Origin: Candidatus Faecalibacterium intestinavium
Lineage (GTDB): Bacteria > Bacillota > Clostridia > Oscillospirales > Ruminococcaceae
NCBI GenBank assembly: GCA_018883885.1
Contig: JAHLFH010000108.1
Location: 1-36,299, forward strand
Reading direction: 5' to 3'
Length of the DNA: 36,299 nucleotides
The translations under genes were made by a program, and so were the position numbers. Below the pieces are notes generated by a model. The model searched no databases. It was not told the DNA's origin and saw only the letters and a program-made list of their open reading frames with translations. Position 1 is the stretch's first letter; every line of letters starts with the position of its first letter. Positions 17,989 to 28,243 of this stretch are shown here, piece by piece.

Positions 17989-18354
17989 ATGGTAAACAAG
18001 GTGAAAGTGATGATCGCGGGGGCGCAGTATGCCTTTGCGACCACCGATTCGGAACAGTACATCCTGTCTCTGGCGGACAAGCTGGACCGGGACATCGGCA
18101 AGCTGATGAAGGAAAACCCCAGCCTGTCGTCCACCAAGGCGGCGGTGTTCTGCGCGATGGACTATCTGGACGAATACCGCAAGAGCACCGGCAGCGCGGA
18201 AAATATGCGCAGCCAGATTCAGGACTATATCGCCGATGCGGCGCGGGCCAAGACGGCGGAGGACAAGGTCCGGGCGGAGAATGAGAGCCTGCGCCGGGAG
18301 GCGGCTGCCCTTCGGGAGCAGCTGGCCAGAATGCGGAAGGGCGAAAAAGGCTGA
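17989..18354 (+). CDS. zapA: cell division protein ZapA
   Basis: MVNKVKVMIAGAQYAFATTDSEQYILSLADKLDRDIGKLMKENPSLSSTKAAVFCAMDYLDEYRK and C-terminal coiled coil. Confidence 0.88.
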   Translation: MVNKVKVMIAGAQYAFATTDSEQYILSLADKLDRDIGKLMKENPSLSSTKAAVFCAMDYLDEYRKSTGSAENMRSQIQDYIADAARAKTAEDKVRAENESLRREAAALREQLARMRKGEKG

Positions 18355-18495
18355 GGGGGCCGGCGCTTCCTACCATTATTATAATTATAATTCTATCGGG
18401 CGGAGCGGTCCCCGCGCCCAAAAGCCGCCATCGGAGAGGATGGCCCGCTCAAGGGCCGGTTAATCGCCGGAAGAACAAACGACAAAAGGAGAGCT

Positions 18496-20565
18496 ATGGC
18501 ACAGATCGAGATTCTTGCCCCGGTGGGCAGCGAGGAAATGCTGCGTGCAGCCGTGTTCAGCGGCGCGGATGCAGTATATTTGGGGTTTTCGGGCTTCAAC
18601 GCCCGGATAGGGGCCGGCAATTTTGACGCGGCCAGCCTCTGCGAGGCGGTGCGCTTCTGCCACGGGCGGGGCGTGCGGGTCCATGTGGCAATGAATACCA
18701 CGGTCTACGCCAGCGAACTGGACCGCCTCGCGGACGCGGTGCGGGCTGTGGCGGCCAGCGGCGCGGACGCGGTCATCTGTCAGGATCTGGCCACGGCCCG
18801 GCTGATCGGTCAGATCGCCCCCGATCTGCCCCGCCATGCCTCCACCCAGATGAGCGTCCACACCCTCGAAGGGGCGCTGGAGATGGCGGAGCAGGGCTTC
18901 AAGCGGGTCATCCTGGCCCGGGAGCTGAGCCTGGAGGAGATCGGCCGCATCACAAAGAACTGCGGAATCGAGACGGAGTGCTTTGTTCATGGCGCGCTCT
19001 GCATGAGCATGAGCGGGCAGTGCTATATGTCGGCCTTCCTCGGGGGACGAAGCGGCAACCGCGGCTCCTGCGCCGGGCCCTGCCGCCTGCCCTTCGACGC
19101 AAATCCCCTGCCGGAGGGCCGCCCCGGTCAGGCGCATCATCTCTCCCTCAAGGACAATTCGGTCATCGACCAGCTGGACAGGCTTCAGGCGCTGGGGGTG
19201 GCCTCGGCCAAGATCGAGGGACGGCTGCGCAGTCCCGAATATGTGGCGGCGGCGGTCAGCGCCTGTCTGGCCGGGCGGGAGGACCGGGCCTACGACCGGG
19301 AACTGCTGAAAAATGCCTTCAGCCGGTCGGGCTTTACCTCCGGGTATCTGGACGGCAAGATCGACGGAACCATGTTCGGCACCCGCAGCGAGGCGGACGC
19401 GGAGCTGACCCGAAAGACCCTGCCCGCTCTGCGGGAGCTGTATCGGCGGGAGCGCTCCCGGGTCCCGGTGAATATGAAACTGGAAATCGAAGAAGGCGGC
19501 GAAAAGCTGACCGTCGCCGACGCCGACGGGAACAAGGCCTTTGCCTACGGCGAGGCCGAACCCGCCCCCGCCCGCACCGACCCCACCGAAAGCCTCCGCC
19601 GCAGCCTGTCCAAGACCGGCGGCACCCCCTTTGAAGCCGGGAAGATCGCCGTCGAGATGGAGGGCGGCCCCTGGTATCTGCCCGGCAGCGCCGTCAACGA
19701 GCTGCGCCGTCAGGCGCTGGATAGCCTGCTCCGGAAGCGGGAGACGGTCCGACCCTGGCGAATTGAACCGCAGCCCCCGCTGTCCTGGCCCCGCAGGGAG
19801 GTCCCGGCCCGGAAAGGACTGCGGGCCCGGTTCGAGCGGTGGGATCAGGTCCCGGCGGACGCCCTCGACGGGGTGGAGCGCCTGATCCTGCCCATCAGTC
19901 AGGCGGAAAACGTTCCGGCGGAATGGCGGGAAAAGACGATTCTGGAGCTTCCGCGGGCCATGTTCGGCGCCCTCGAGGCGGACACCATCCGCCGGGTCGA
20001 GGCCACCCGGGACGGTGGCTTCGCGGGGTATGAGGCCAACAACATCGCCCACCTGCGAATCTGCCGGGGGCTGCCTCTCTCGGGCGGGCTTGGCCTCAAC
20101 CTGACCAACCCTCTGGCGGCCCAGTTTTATGCCGATCTGGGGCTGAACGCCCTGCTGCTGCTGCCCGAGGTCAAGGACAGCGAGATGGAGTCCATCGCGC
20201 CGGCGCACGAGGGCAGACCGGTCCCCACCGGGGCGCTGATTTACGGCCATATGCCCCTGATGCTGACCCGGGCCTGCCCGCTGCAAAACGTCCGCGACTG
20301 CGCCCACTGCGGAAAAGAGGGGGTGCTGACCGACCGCAAGGCCCGGAAGTTCCCGGTGCGGTGCGGGCTGGGGGTCCGGACCATCTATAACCCGGTGCCG
20401 CTCTATATGGGGGACAAGCCCGGGGCCCTCGCGGTGGATTACGGCGTGGCGTATTTCACCCTCGAGAGCCGGGAAGAAGCCGCCCGGGTGCTGGAGCTTA
20501 TACGCCGGGGCGCACCCTGGCCGGAAGAATTCACCCGCGGGCTCTATTTTAAAGGAACAAATTGA
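18496..20565 (+). CDS. U32 family peptidase (with DUF3656-like C-terminal region)
   Basis: MAQIEILAPVGSEEMLRAAVFSGADAVYLGFSGFNAR; ECFVHGALCMSMSGQCYMSAFLGGRSGNRGSCAGPCR signature. Confidence 0.94.
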   Translation: MAQIEILAPVGSEEMLRAAVFSGADAVYLGFSGFNARIGAGNFDAASLCEAVRFCHGRGVRVHVAMNTTVYASELDRLADAVRAVAASGADAVICQDLATARLIGQIAPDLPRHASTQMSVHTLEGALEMAEQGFKRVILARELSLEEIGRITKNCGIETECFVHGALCMSMSGQCYMSAFLGGRSGNRGSCAGPCRLPFDANPLPEGRPGQAHHLSLKDNSVIDQLDRLQALGVASAKIEGRLRSPEYVAAAVSACLAGREDRAYDRELLKNAFSRSGFTSGYLDGKIDGTMFGTRSEADAELTRKTLPALRELYRRERSRVPVNMKLEIEEGGEKLTVADADGNKAFAYGEAEPAPARTDPTESLRRSLSKTGGTPFEAGKIAVEMEGGPWYLPGSAVNELRRQALDSLLRKRETVRPWRIEPQPPLSWPRREVPARKGLRARFERWDQVPADALDGVERLILPISQAENVPAEWREKTILELPRAMFGALEADTIRRVEATRDGGFAGYEANNIAHLRICRGLPLSGGLGLNLTNPLAAQFYADLGLNALLLLPEVKDSEMESIAPAHEGRPVPTGALIYGHMPLMLTRACPLQNVRDCAHCGKEGVLTDRKARKFPVRCGLGVRTIYNPVPLYMGDKPGALAVDYGVAYFTLESREEAARVLELIRRGAPWPEEFTRGLYFKGTN

Positions 20566-20585
20566 CGCAGAAAACGAGGTATAGG

Positions 20586-21032
20586 ATGCAGACGGTTACT
20601 GTAAAATATAAAGTGTTGGACTCCCGCGCCCGGGTGCCCGCCTACGCCACCGACGGGGCGGCTGCGGCCGATCTCTGCGCGGTGCTGGATGCGCCTCTCA
20701 CGCTGGCCCCGATGGAGCGGGCGCTGGTTCCCACCGGGTTTGCCATCGAGCTGCCCGGGCCCGAGACGGTGGCGCTGGTCTACGCCCGCAGCGGGCTTTC
20801 CATCAAGCACGGCCTGTGCATGGCCAATGGGGTCGGGGTCATTGACAGCGACTACCGGGGAGAACTCAAGGTCCCGATGATCAATCTGGGGACCGAACCC
20901 TGCACCATCCAGCCCGGGGAGCGGATCGCCCAGCTGTGCATCGCGCCGGTTTATACGGCGGCCTTCGTTCCGGCGCAGGAGCTGGGGGAGACGGAGCGGG
21001 GCCAGGGCGGTTTCGGCTCCACCGGAAGATAA
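20586..21032 (+). CDS. dut: dUTP diphosphatase
   Basis: ATDGAAAADLCA, ARSGLSIKHGL, NGVGVIDSDYRGEL, RIAQLCI, RGQGGFGSTG: five dUTPase motifs. Confidence 0.95.
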   Translation: MQTVTVKYKVLDSRARVPAYATDGAAAADLCAVLDAPLTLAPMERALVPTGFAIELPGPETVALVYARSGLSIKHGLCMANGVGVIDSDYRGELKVPMINLGTEPCTIQPGERIAQLCIAPVYTAAFVPAQELGETERGQGGFGSTGR

Positions 21033-21054
21033 GGGCGGCCCGGGAGGAACAAGG

Positions 21055-21630
21055 ATGGAACTGATTTTGGCGTCTTCCAGCCCCCGCCGCCGCCAGCTGC
21101 TGGAGCTGTATACCCGGGACTTCTCAGTCTGCGCAAGCGAATTCGACGAAACAACCGTCCGGGCCGACACCCCCGTCCATCTGGTGGAGGCGCTGGCCCG
21201 GGGCAAATGTCTGGCTGTGGCGAAGGCCCGCCCCGGCTGCCTTGTGGTGGGCAGCGACACGGTGGTGGAGCTGGACGGCGAGGTCCTGGGCAAACCCCGG
21301 GACGCCGCGGACGCAAAGCGGATGCTCCGCGCCCTGTCGGGCCGGACCCATCTGGTCCACACCGGGGTCTGCGTTTCGGACGGCGAACGGACCGAAAGCT
21401 TCGTGGACAGCTGCCGGGTGTGCTTTTTTCCGCTGGATGAGGAGGAGATCGAGCGGTATGCCGCAACCGCAGAACCCTACGACAAGGCCGGGGCCTATGG
21501 AATCCAGGGCCGGGCGGCCCTCTGGCTGGACCGCCTCGAGGGGGACTATTACACCGTCATGGGCCTGCCGGTCAGCCGGACGGCCCGTTTGATCGAGGCG
21601 TTCCGGGCGGAAAAGCGCGGCAAAAGATGA
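21055..21630 (+). CDS. Maf family nucleotide pyrophosphatase
   Basis: LILASSSPRRRQLL, VVGSDTVVELDGEVLGKP, YDKAGAYGIQGRAALWLDRLEGDYYTVMGLP. Confidence 0.95.
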   Translation: MELILASSSPRRRQLLELYTRDFSVCASEFDETTVRADTPVHLVEALARGKCLAVAKARPGCLVVGSDTVVELDGEVLGKPRDAADAKRMLRALSGRTHLVHTGVCVSDGERTESFVDSCRVCFFPLDEEEIERYAATAEPYDKAGAYGIQGRAALWLDRLEGDYYTVMGLPVSRTARLIEAFRAEKRGKR

Positions 21631-21657
21631 AAAAAATCGAAAAACTTGCAGAAAAGC

Positions 21658-21686
21658 TTGTGAAATCAAATTTTGGAGACTATAAT
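21658..21686 (+). promoter_or_regulatory. promoter of mreB
   Basis: TTGTGA (21658-21663), 17 nt, TATAAT (21681-21686). Confidence 0.65.
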
Positions 21687-21784
21687 AGGGACGTGTCATT
21701 CTATGGCGGCAGGGTGGTTCCGCGGCCATTTTGCGATTTGACTGGTTTGGAGTTTCAGGACAAGATAAAAGGAGCAGCTGGGTT

Positions 21785-22810
<1,026 letters not shown>

Positions 22811-22874
22811 GCCGGCGTCCGTACATCCTGCGCAGCCGGCAGGCTGTGCTTTGTATGCCGCAGAAATTGAGAGG

Positions 22875-22909
22875 AAAGTGCGGATGGCGGCGGCTGTCCG
22901 CGCTTTTTT
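22875..22909 (+). terminator. terminator/attenuator-like hairpin between mreB and mreC
   Basis: AAAGTGCGGA (22875-22884) / TCCGCGCTTT (22897-22906), one G:U, T-run 22904-22909. Confidence 0.5.
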
Positions 22910-22946
22910 GTAAACAGACGCAGGAACGACCGGAGGCTTGACCCCT

Positions 22947-23777
22947 GTGAAGGATTTTTTCGACACCTGGAAATTTAAGATTCTGATCGCGGTCGCGGTT
23001 TTTCTGGTGGGCCTGATGGCCTACGCCGGGGCCAACGGGCGTTTGACCGCCGCCCCGCAGGAGCTTTTGAGCGTAGCGGTCACCCCCTTCCAGAAGGCTG
23101 CGGCCTTTGTCAGCGGCGGGGTGTCCTCTCTCTGGGACAAATACACCAACATCGACGAAGTCATGGAGGAAAACGAGGAGCTTCGGGCCGAAAACGCCCA
23201 GCTCCGGGCCCAGATGGTGGAATACGACCGGCTCAAGGCCGAAAATGAGGCCTACAAAAAGCTGGAACAGATCCAGGAGGAAAACCCGCAGAATACCTAC
23301 GTCTCCGCCTTTGTCATCGGGCGGGACAGCCTCGACTCCTTCGGCGGCTTTACGCTGGACAAGGGGACGGCCCAGGGGGTCGAGCGGGGGGACACGGTGG
23401 TCAGCGACGACGGTTATCTGCTGGGGGTGGTGGTCGAGGCGGATCTGACCAGCTGCAAGGTGCTGACCATCCTTCATCCCAGCTTCAACGCCTCGGTGGT
23501 GGTCTCCCGCACCCGGGACAACGGAATCCTGACCGGGGACGCGCTCTATGCCTCGGAGGGGCTTTGCCTGTTCACCAATCTTGCGCGGAATTCCGCCGCG
23601 ACGGTGCGGGATCAGGTCATCACCACCGGCCTCGGGGGAGTGTATCCGCCCGACGTCCTGGTGGGGACGATCATCGAGCTTGAACCCGAATCCAGCGGCA
23701 AATCCACCAACGCTGTGGTAAAGCCGGGGGGAGATGTGCTGGGGGCAAAACACGCCTTCATCATCACCGAGTATTGA
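22947..23777 (+). CDS. mreC: rod shape-determining protein MreC
   Basis: N-terminal TM, coiled coil ENEELRAENAQLRAQMVEYDRLKAEN, MreC beta domain (DKGTAQGVERGDTVVSDDGYLLGVV); GTG 22947 with CGGAGG 10 nt upstream, TTG 22938 alternative. Confidence 0.92.
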   Translation: MKDFFDTWKFKILIAVAVFLVGLMAYAGANGRLTAAPQELLSVAVTPFQKAAAFVSGGVSSLWDKYTNIDEVMEENEELRAENAQLRAQMVEYDRLKAENEAYKKLEQIQEENPQNTYVSAFVIGRDSLDSFGGFTLDKGTAQGVERGDTVVSDDGYLLGVVVEADLTSCKVLTILHPSFNASVVVSRTRDNGILTGDALYASEGLCLFTNLARNSAATVRDQVITTGLGGVYPPDVLVGTIIELEPESSGKSTNAVVKPGGDVLGAKHAFIITEY

Positions 23778-23795
23778 GCAAAGGAGAGCCAGAGG

Positions 23796-24329
23796 ATGGA
23801 ATCACGCCGGAAACGCAAGCGTGCCCAGGGGTTTAAATGGGGCTGTTACCTGCTTCTGCTTTTGGGCTGCGCAGTCCTCCAGACGACCCCCGGCCTGTTC
23901 CAGCTGGGGCAGGCAAAGCCGGTTTTTCTGCTGCCGCTGGGTCTGGCGGTGGCGGTCTTTGAGGACGAGTTTTCCGGGGCGCTTTTCGGGGCGGTCTGCG
24001 GCCTGATGTGGGATTATACCGCGGGGCGGACGGTGGGCCTGATGGCCCTGGCGCTGATGGCCCTGTGCTTCCTGATCTCGGTCATGGCACAGCTCTATCT
24101 CAAGATGACGGCCCTGAATTTCAGCCTGCTGAGCGGGGCGCTGACCCTGCTGATTCTCTCCTGCGACCATCTGTTTTTCTATGTAATGCCGGAATACGCC
24201 GGGGCAATGGAGCGGTATCTCCGCTTTGCGCCCCCTTCAGCGGCGATGTCCGGCCTTGGGTCGGCGCTGCTGTTCTGGGCGGTGGGCCGAATCCACCGCG
24301 AATTCAAAATTGACACCGGAGTGGTCTGA
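23796..24329 (+). CDS. mreD: rod shape-determining protein MreD
   Basis: Multi-TM 177 aa protein directly after mreC; FEDEFSGALFGAVCGLMWDYTAGRTVGL. Confidence 0.85.
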   Translation: MESRRKRKRAQGFKWGCYLLLLLGCAVLQTTPGLFQLGQAKPVFLLPLGLAVAVFEDEFSGALFGAVCGLMWDYTAGRTVGLMALALMALCFLISVMAQLYLKMTALNFSLLSGALTLLILSCDHLFFYVMPEYAGAMERYLRFAPPSAAMSGLGSALLFWAVGRIHREFKIDTGVV

Positions 24330-24359
24330 CCTCCGGACAGGGGAAAGGAGGCGTCAGCC

Positions 24360-26420
24360 TTGGAAGAACGGAAAACCATGGTGCGGCGGCTGGCCCTCCT
24401 GATCGCCGGGACCGGGGTGCTCATCGGACTGTATGTCCTCCGGCTGATTTTTTTGCAGCTGATTCACGGGGATGAGTTTGCGGCAAAGGCTACGAATACC
24501 ACGGAATACCGCTTCACGGTGACGGCGGCCCGGGGCGACATTGTGGACAGCTATGGCCGCCGGATCGCCTCCAGCACCACCTGCTACAACGTCGTCATCA
24601 ACAAGCTCCTGATGGGGGACCGGGACCTCAACGAGACGGTGTATCAGGCCGTTCTGCTGCTGCAGCAGGGGGGCGAAAGCTGGAACGATGAGATGCTGAT
24701 CGGCATGCCGGACGCAGAGGGGCATTACGCCTTTACCGACGACCCCGCCAGCGAGAGCGACCAGCGCTCCCTGGAGGAGCTGAAAAGCTCCCTGGGGATG
24801 CAGCAGTATGCCACCGCGGACGACATCATGGAAAAACTCATCGAGGAGTATGATCTGGCCGGGTATACGCCGGAATGGCAGCGCCTTCTGGGGGGCATCC
24901 GGTATCAGATGATGCAGGAGGAATTCTCCAACGTCAACAACTTTATTTTGGCGGAAAACGTCTCGGACCAGACGGTGGCCACCGTCAAGGAGCACAGCCT
25001 GGTGCTGCCGGGCGTCGAGATCGCCGAAACCACCGTCCGCAGCTATGTGGACGGCACCATCCTGCCCCATGTGCTGGGGCGGGTGAGCGCCATCACCGCC
25101 GAGCGGTGGAAGGTGGTGGACGAAAACGGCCAGGTGACCTATCCCCTGCGGGACAAGGGCTACGCCATGAACGACGTCATCGGCATTTCGGGCCTGGAAT
25201 CGGTCTATGAGGACGAGCTGCGGGGCCAGGACGGCGTCGAGACCATCACCCGGGATTCCAGCGGCGTCATCATCGACACCAGCATCACCACCGAGCCCCA
25301 GCCCGGAAAAACGGTGATGCTGACCGTCAACAGCGAGTTTCAAAAGGCGGTGGACGAGGCTCTGGCCCGGAACATCCAGCAGATCGCCGAAACCTACGGC
25401 ACCGAGGCAAGCGCGGGCGCCGTGGTGGTGCTGGATGTGAAGGACGGCAGCGTCCTGGCCTGCTCCAACTATCCCAGCTTTGACCAGAACCTTTACAGCA
25501 CCCAGTACAGCGAGTACAGCGCCGACCCCGGCGTGCCCCTGTATAACCGGGCGCTGCAGGGCCTGTATACCCCCGGTTCCACCTATAAGCCCTCGGTGGC
25601 CCTGGCGGCCCTGCTCAGCGGGACCATCAGCAAGGACGAGCAGGTCCGATGCACCGGCGTCTACACCTATTACCGGGGCTACCGCCCCCGCTGCACCCAG
25701 CACGGCCACAGCGGGCTGATCGGGCTGGTGGACGCCATCAAATGGAGCTGCAACATCTTTTTCTATGATGTGGGCCGCCGGACCACCAGCGACGTCTATG
25801 ATTCCTACGCCTACCGGCTGGGGCTTGGGGGTGCCACCGGCGTGGAAGTGGGCGAATCCACCGGGCGTCTGACCACCAAAAACGACTCCAATTACACCGA
25901 ATCCCTGGAGGTTCAGGCCGCCATCGGTCAGGGCAACACGGTGGTGACGCCGGTTCAGCTGGCCACCTATGCGGCCACCATCGCCAACAAGGGCGTCCGC
26001 TACCGCACCCACTTTGTCAAGGCGCTTCTGGACACCAACACCGGCGAGGTGATTGAGGAGGTCCAGCCCGAGATTGTCGATATCATCGAGGACAACATCG
26101 GCGCCTTTGACATCGTGGAACAGGGCATGATCGGCGTGTCGGCCACCATCGCCAGCCTGGCGGATTATCCCTACACCATCGCCTGCAAAACCGGTACCCC
26201 CCAGCGCAGCGAAACCGACGCAGACGGCAAGCACTACACCAACTCCACCATGATTGCCTATGGGCCGGTGGAGGACCCGCAGATCGCCATCGGCCTGGTG
26301 GTGGAATACGGCGGCGGCGGCTCCCGGGCGGGCAATCTGATTGCGGATATCTTCGACGCCTATTTCTTCGAGCGCTCCAACACCATGACCCCGCTGCCCG
26401 AGGGCCAGCTGCTGGAGTGA
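24360..26420 (+). CDS. mrdA: penicillin-binding protein 2 (class B transpeptidase)
   Basis: STYKP (SxxK), SCN (SxN), KTGTPQ (KTG) motifs; PBP dimerisation region AARGDIVDSYGRRIASS; TTG start 24360 with AAAGGAGG RBS. Confidence 0.93.
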   Translation: MEERKTMVRRLALLIAGTGVLIGLYVLRLIFLQLIHGDEFAAKATNTTEYRFTVTAARGDIVDSYGRRIASSTTCYNVVINKLLMGDRDLNETVYQAVLLLQQGGESWNDEMLIGMPDAEGHYAFTDDPASESDQRSLEELKSSLGMQQYATADDIMEKLIEEYDLAGYTPEWQRLLGGIRYQMMQEEFSNVNNFILAENVSDQTVATVKEHSLVLPGVEIAETTVRSYVDGTILPHVLGRVSAITAERWKVVDENGQVTYPLRDKGYAMNDVIGISGLESVYEDELRGQDGVETITRDSSGVIIDTSITTEPQPGKTVMLTVNSEFQKAVDEALARNIQQIAETYGTEASAGAVVVLDVKDGSVLACSNYPSFDQNLYSTQYSEYSADPGVPLYNRALQGLYTPGSTYKPSVALAALLSGTISKDEQVRCTGVYTYYRGYRPRCTQHGHSGLIGLVDAIKWSCNIFFYDVGRRTTSDVYDSYAYRLGLGGATGVEVGESTGRLTTKNDSNYTESLEVQAAIGQGNTVVTPVQLATYAATIANKGVRYRTHFVKALLDTNTGEVIEEVQPEIVDIIEDNIGAFDIVEQGMIGVSATIASLADYPYTIACKTGTPQRSETDADGKHYTNSTMIAYGPVEDPQIAIGLVVEYGGGGSRAGNLIADIFDAYFFERSNTMTPLPEGQLLE

Positions 26421-26490
26421 GGGCCGCCGGACGCGGAAAAACGCGAAACCGTATAAATTCCGAACAATTGAATGTTTTGTATAAAAACTA

Positions 26491-26519
26491 TTGTCATACC
26501 ATGGAAATTGTGGTAATAT
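26491..26519 (+). promoter_or_regulatory. promoter of mgsA
   Basis: TTGTCA (26491-26496), 17 nt, TAATAT (26514-26519). Confidence 0.6.
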
Positions 26520-26575
26520 GTTTCTGCGATATCATGTGAATTTGACTTTGAAAAAGGAACAAAGGAGATGGGCGA

Positions 26576-26980
26576 ATGACGATTGCATTGATCGCACATG
26601 ACTCCAAGAAGGAGCTGATGGTACAATTCTGCACAGCGTACTGTCGGATTTTAAGCCAGCACAAGCTTGTGGCGACCGGCACGACCGGCAAGCTGATCGC
26701 TGAGGCCACCGGCCTGCAGGTGCAGCGCTTTCTGGCGGGAGTGCAGGGCGGAGACCAGCAGATCGCCTCGCGCATTGCCTGCAATGAGATCGACCTGCTG
26801 CTGTTCTTCCGGGATCCGATCAATGCAAAGCCCAGCGAACCCAATGAGATGACCCTTCTGCGGCTGTGTGATGTACATAACATCCCGATGGCCACCAACA
26901 TCGCGACGGCGGAGGTTTTGATCCACGGCCTGGAGCGGGGCGACCTGGACTGGCGCGATATCGTAAACCCTCAGAAATGA
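26576..26980 (+). CDS. mgsA: methylglyoxal synthase
   Basis: [81 protein letters not shown]. Confidence 0.96.
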   Translation: MTIALIAHDSKKELMVQFCTAYCRILSQHKLVATGTTGKLIAEATGLQVQRFLAGVQGGDQQIASRIACNEIDLLLFFRDPINAKPSEPNEMTLLRLCDVHNIPMATNIATAEVLIHGLERGDLDWRDIVNPQK

Positions 26981-27024
26981 CGGCGGCTGCGGCTGTCTGC
27001 GCAAACCTTCCGGAATATAAAAAC

Positions 27025-27081
27025 AAAAACTGCATCCTGCGGCTGGGGAAACGCCCCGTTGGCCGACTGGGTGCAGTTTTT
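27025..27081. terminator. bidirectional terminator between mgsA and the convergent EEP-family gene
   Basis: AAAAACTGCATCC ... GGGTGCAGTTTTT with nested inner stem. Confidence 0.75.
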
Positions 27082-27098
27082 GTTATATTTGACCGGGA

Positions 27099-28196
27099 TT
27101 ATCCTTTGAGGAGAAATTCCATCCGGACCGGATTGTGGTCGGAGCAGACAAAGCCTTCGTCCAGCACTTCAACGCTCCGGACCTCCACATTGTCCGAAAC
27201 GAGGAACCCGTCCATGCAAAGGACAAAGGTCTTGCCGGGCTGATAGGCGGTGTCACAGTTGCGGGTGGTGGGCAGCAGGGGAGACTGGGTGTAGTCTGCC
27301 ACGGAGATGTGGTCCGGCAGGGCGCTGCGGTCAAAGGCGCGGGCCCAGGAATAACCCTCTGTGCTCCCGTTCAGCTGGAGGGCGGAATCGCCGGGCAGGT
27401 CCTGGTTGAAATCGCCCCCCACGATGACGTAATTTTCGCCCCCTGCATAGTATTTTTCCAGGTCGGCCGCCAGCATCTGCATCTGGGCGGGCACCGTTTC
27501 CGGCTCCTCGGAGTAAGCCGAGGCGTGGATGTTGATGAGGTAGAGCTTCCGCCCGTTTTCCACCGGCAGCTCACTGATGCTGTAACAGCGGTCCAAATCC
27601 ACCACATGGGTGATTCCCTTGTCAATGGGCAGGCTGCGGCGCAGGGCGCTCTCGATCGGGAACCGGGAGAAGGTGACGATGCCGGACAGGGATTTGCCGT
27701 GGGGTTCCAGCAGCGGCCAGAACAGATAGGGGGAGTCGAAGTTGATGGCGAGCACGTTCTCAAAGCCGGAAAAGCCCTCTGCGGCCATCTGGTACTCGTT
27801 TACATGATGGGAGCGGGTCGCGTCCACATCCACTTCCTGAAGCAGGACAAAATCGAGCGCAAGCTGCCGCAGCGTCTCCACCGCGCCGCCGATGTTGGTC
27901 CGGACGGCCTCGGCACTGTACGCCCGGGACTCTGTGCCGCCGTCCATGAAAAAGCTGAAATCGGCGCTGTATGCGCCAAAACCAAGGTTCCAGGTGGCGA
28001 TGGCGTATTCCTGCCCGGCGGAGAGGACAGCCCCGTCCGAATCGGCGGCGTGCTGCACTTCCAGGGGCAGATTGTCCTCGATCCGGTAATATGCGGCGAG
28101 ATAATAGACGCCATACCCCAGGACCAGAAGCACAGCCAGCGCCAAAAGCGCGGCCAGCGCCCGGACGGGAAGGGGAAGGGGAGAAAAACGGCTCAT
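27099..28196 (-). CDS. endonuclease/exonuclease/phosphatase (EEP) family protein, membrane-anchored
   Basis: N-terminal TM (ALAALLALAVLLVLGYGVYYLAAYY); IATWNLGFG, VLLQEVDVD, VGGDFNQDL, SDHNPVRMEF EEP motifs; ATG 28196. Confidence 0.88.
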   Translation of the reverse strand: MSRFSPLPLPVRALAALLALAVLLVLGYGVYYLAAYYRIEDNLPLEVQHAADSDGAVLSAGQEYAIATWNLGFGAYSADFSFFMDGGTESRAYSAEAVRTNIGGAVETLRQLALDFVLLQEVDVDATRSHHVNEYQMAAEGFSGFENVLAINFDSPYLFWPLLEPHGKSLSGIVTFSRFPIESALRRSLPIDKGITHVVDLDRCYSISELPVENGRKLYLINIHASAYSEEPETVPAQMQMLAADLEKYYAGGENYVIVGGDFNQDLPGDSALQLNGSTEGYSWARAFDRSALPDHISVADYTQSPLLPTTRNCDTAYQPGKTFVLCMDGFLVSDNVEVRSVEVLDEGFVCSDHNPVRMEFLLKG

Positions 28197-28243
28197 GGCG
28201 GCCTCCTTGTCTGCGCGGTGTGATTGCCCTCGGCCCGGCGCTC

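Noticed and set aside
17765-17995. 76-aa ORF ahead of zapA
   Set aside because: Lies in a GC-rich structured leader, lacks a plausible RBS and better explained as non-coding RNA/5' UTR.
24354-26234. 626-aa minus-strand ORF
   Set aside because: Antisense to PBP2, which has all three transpeptidase motifs.
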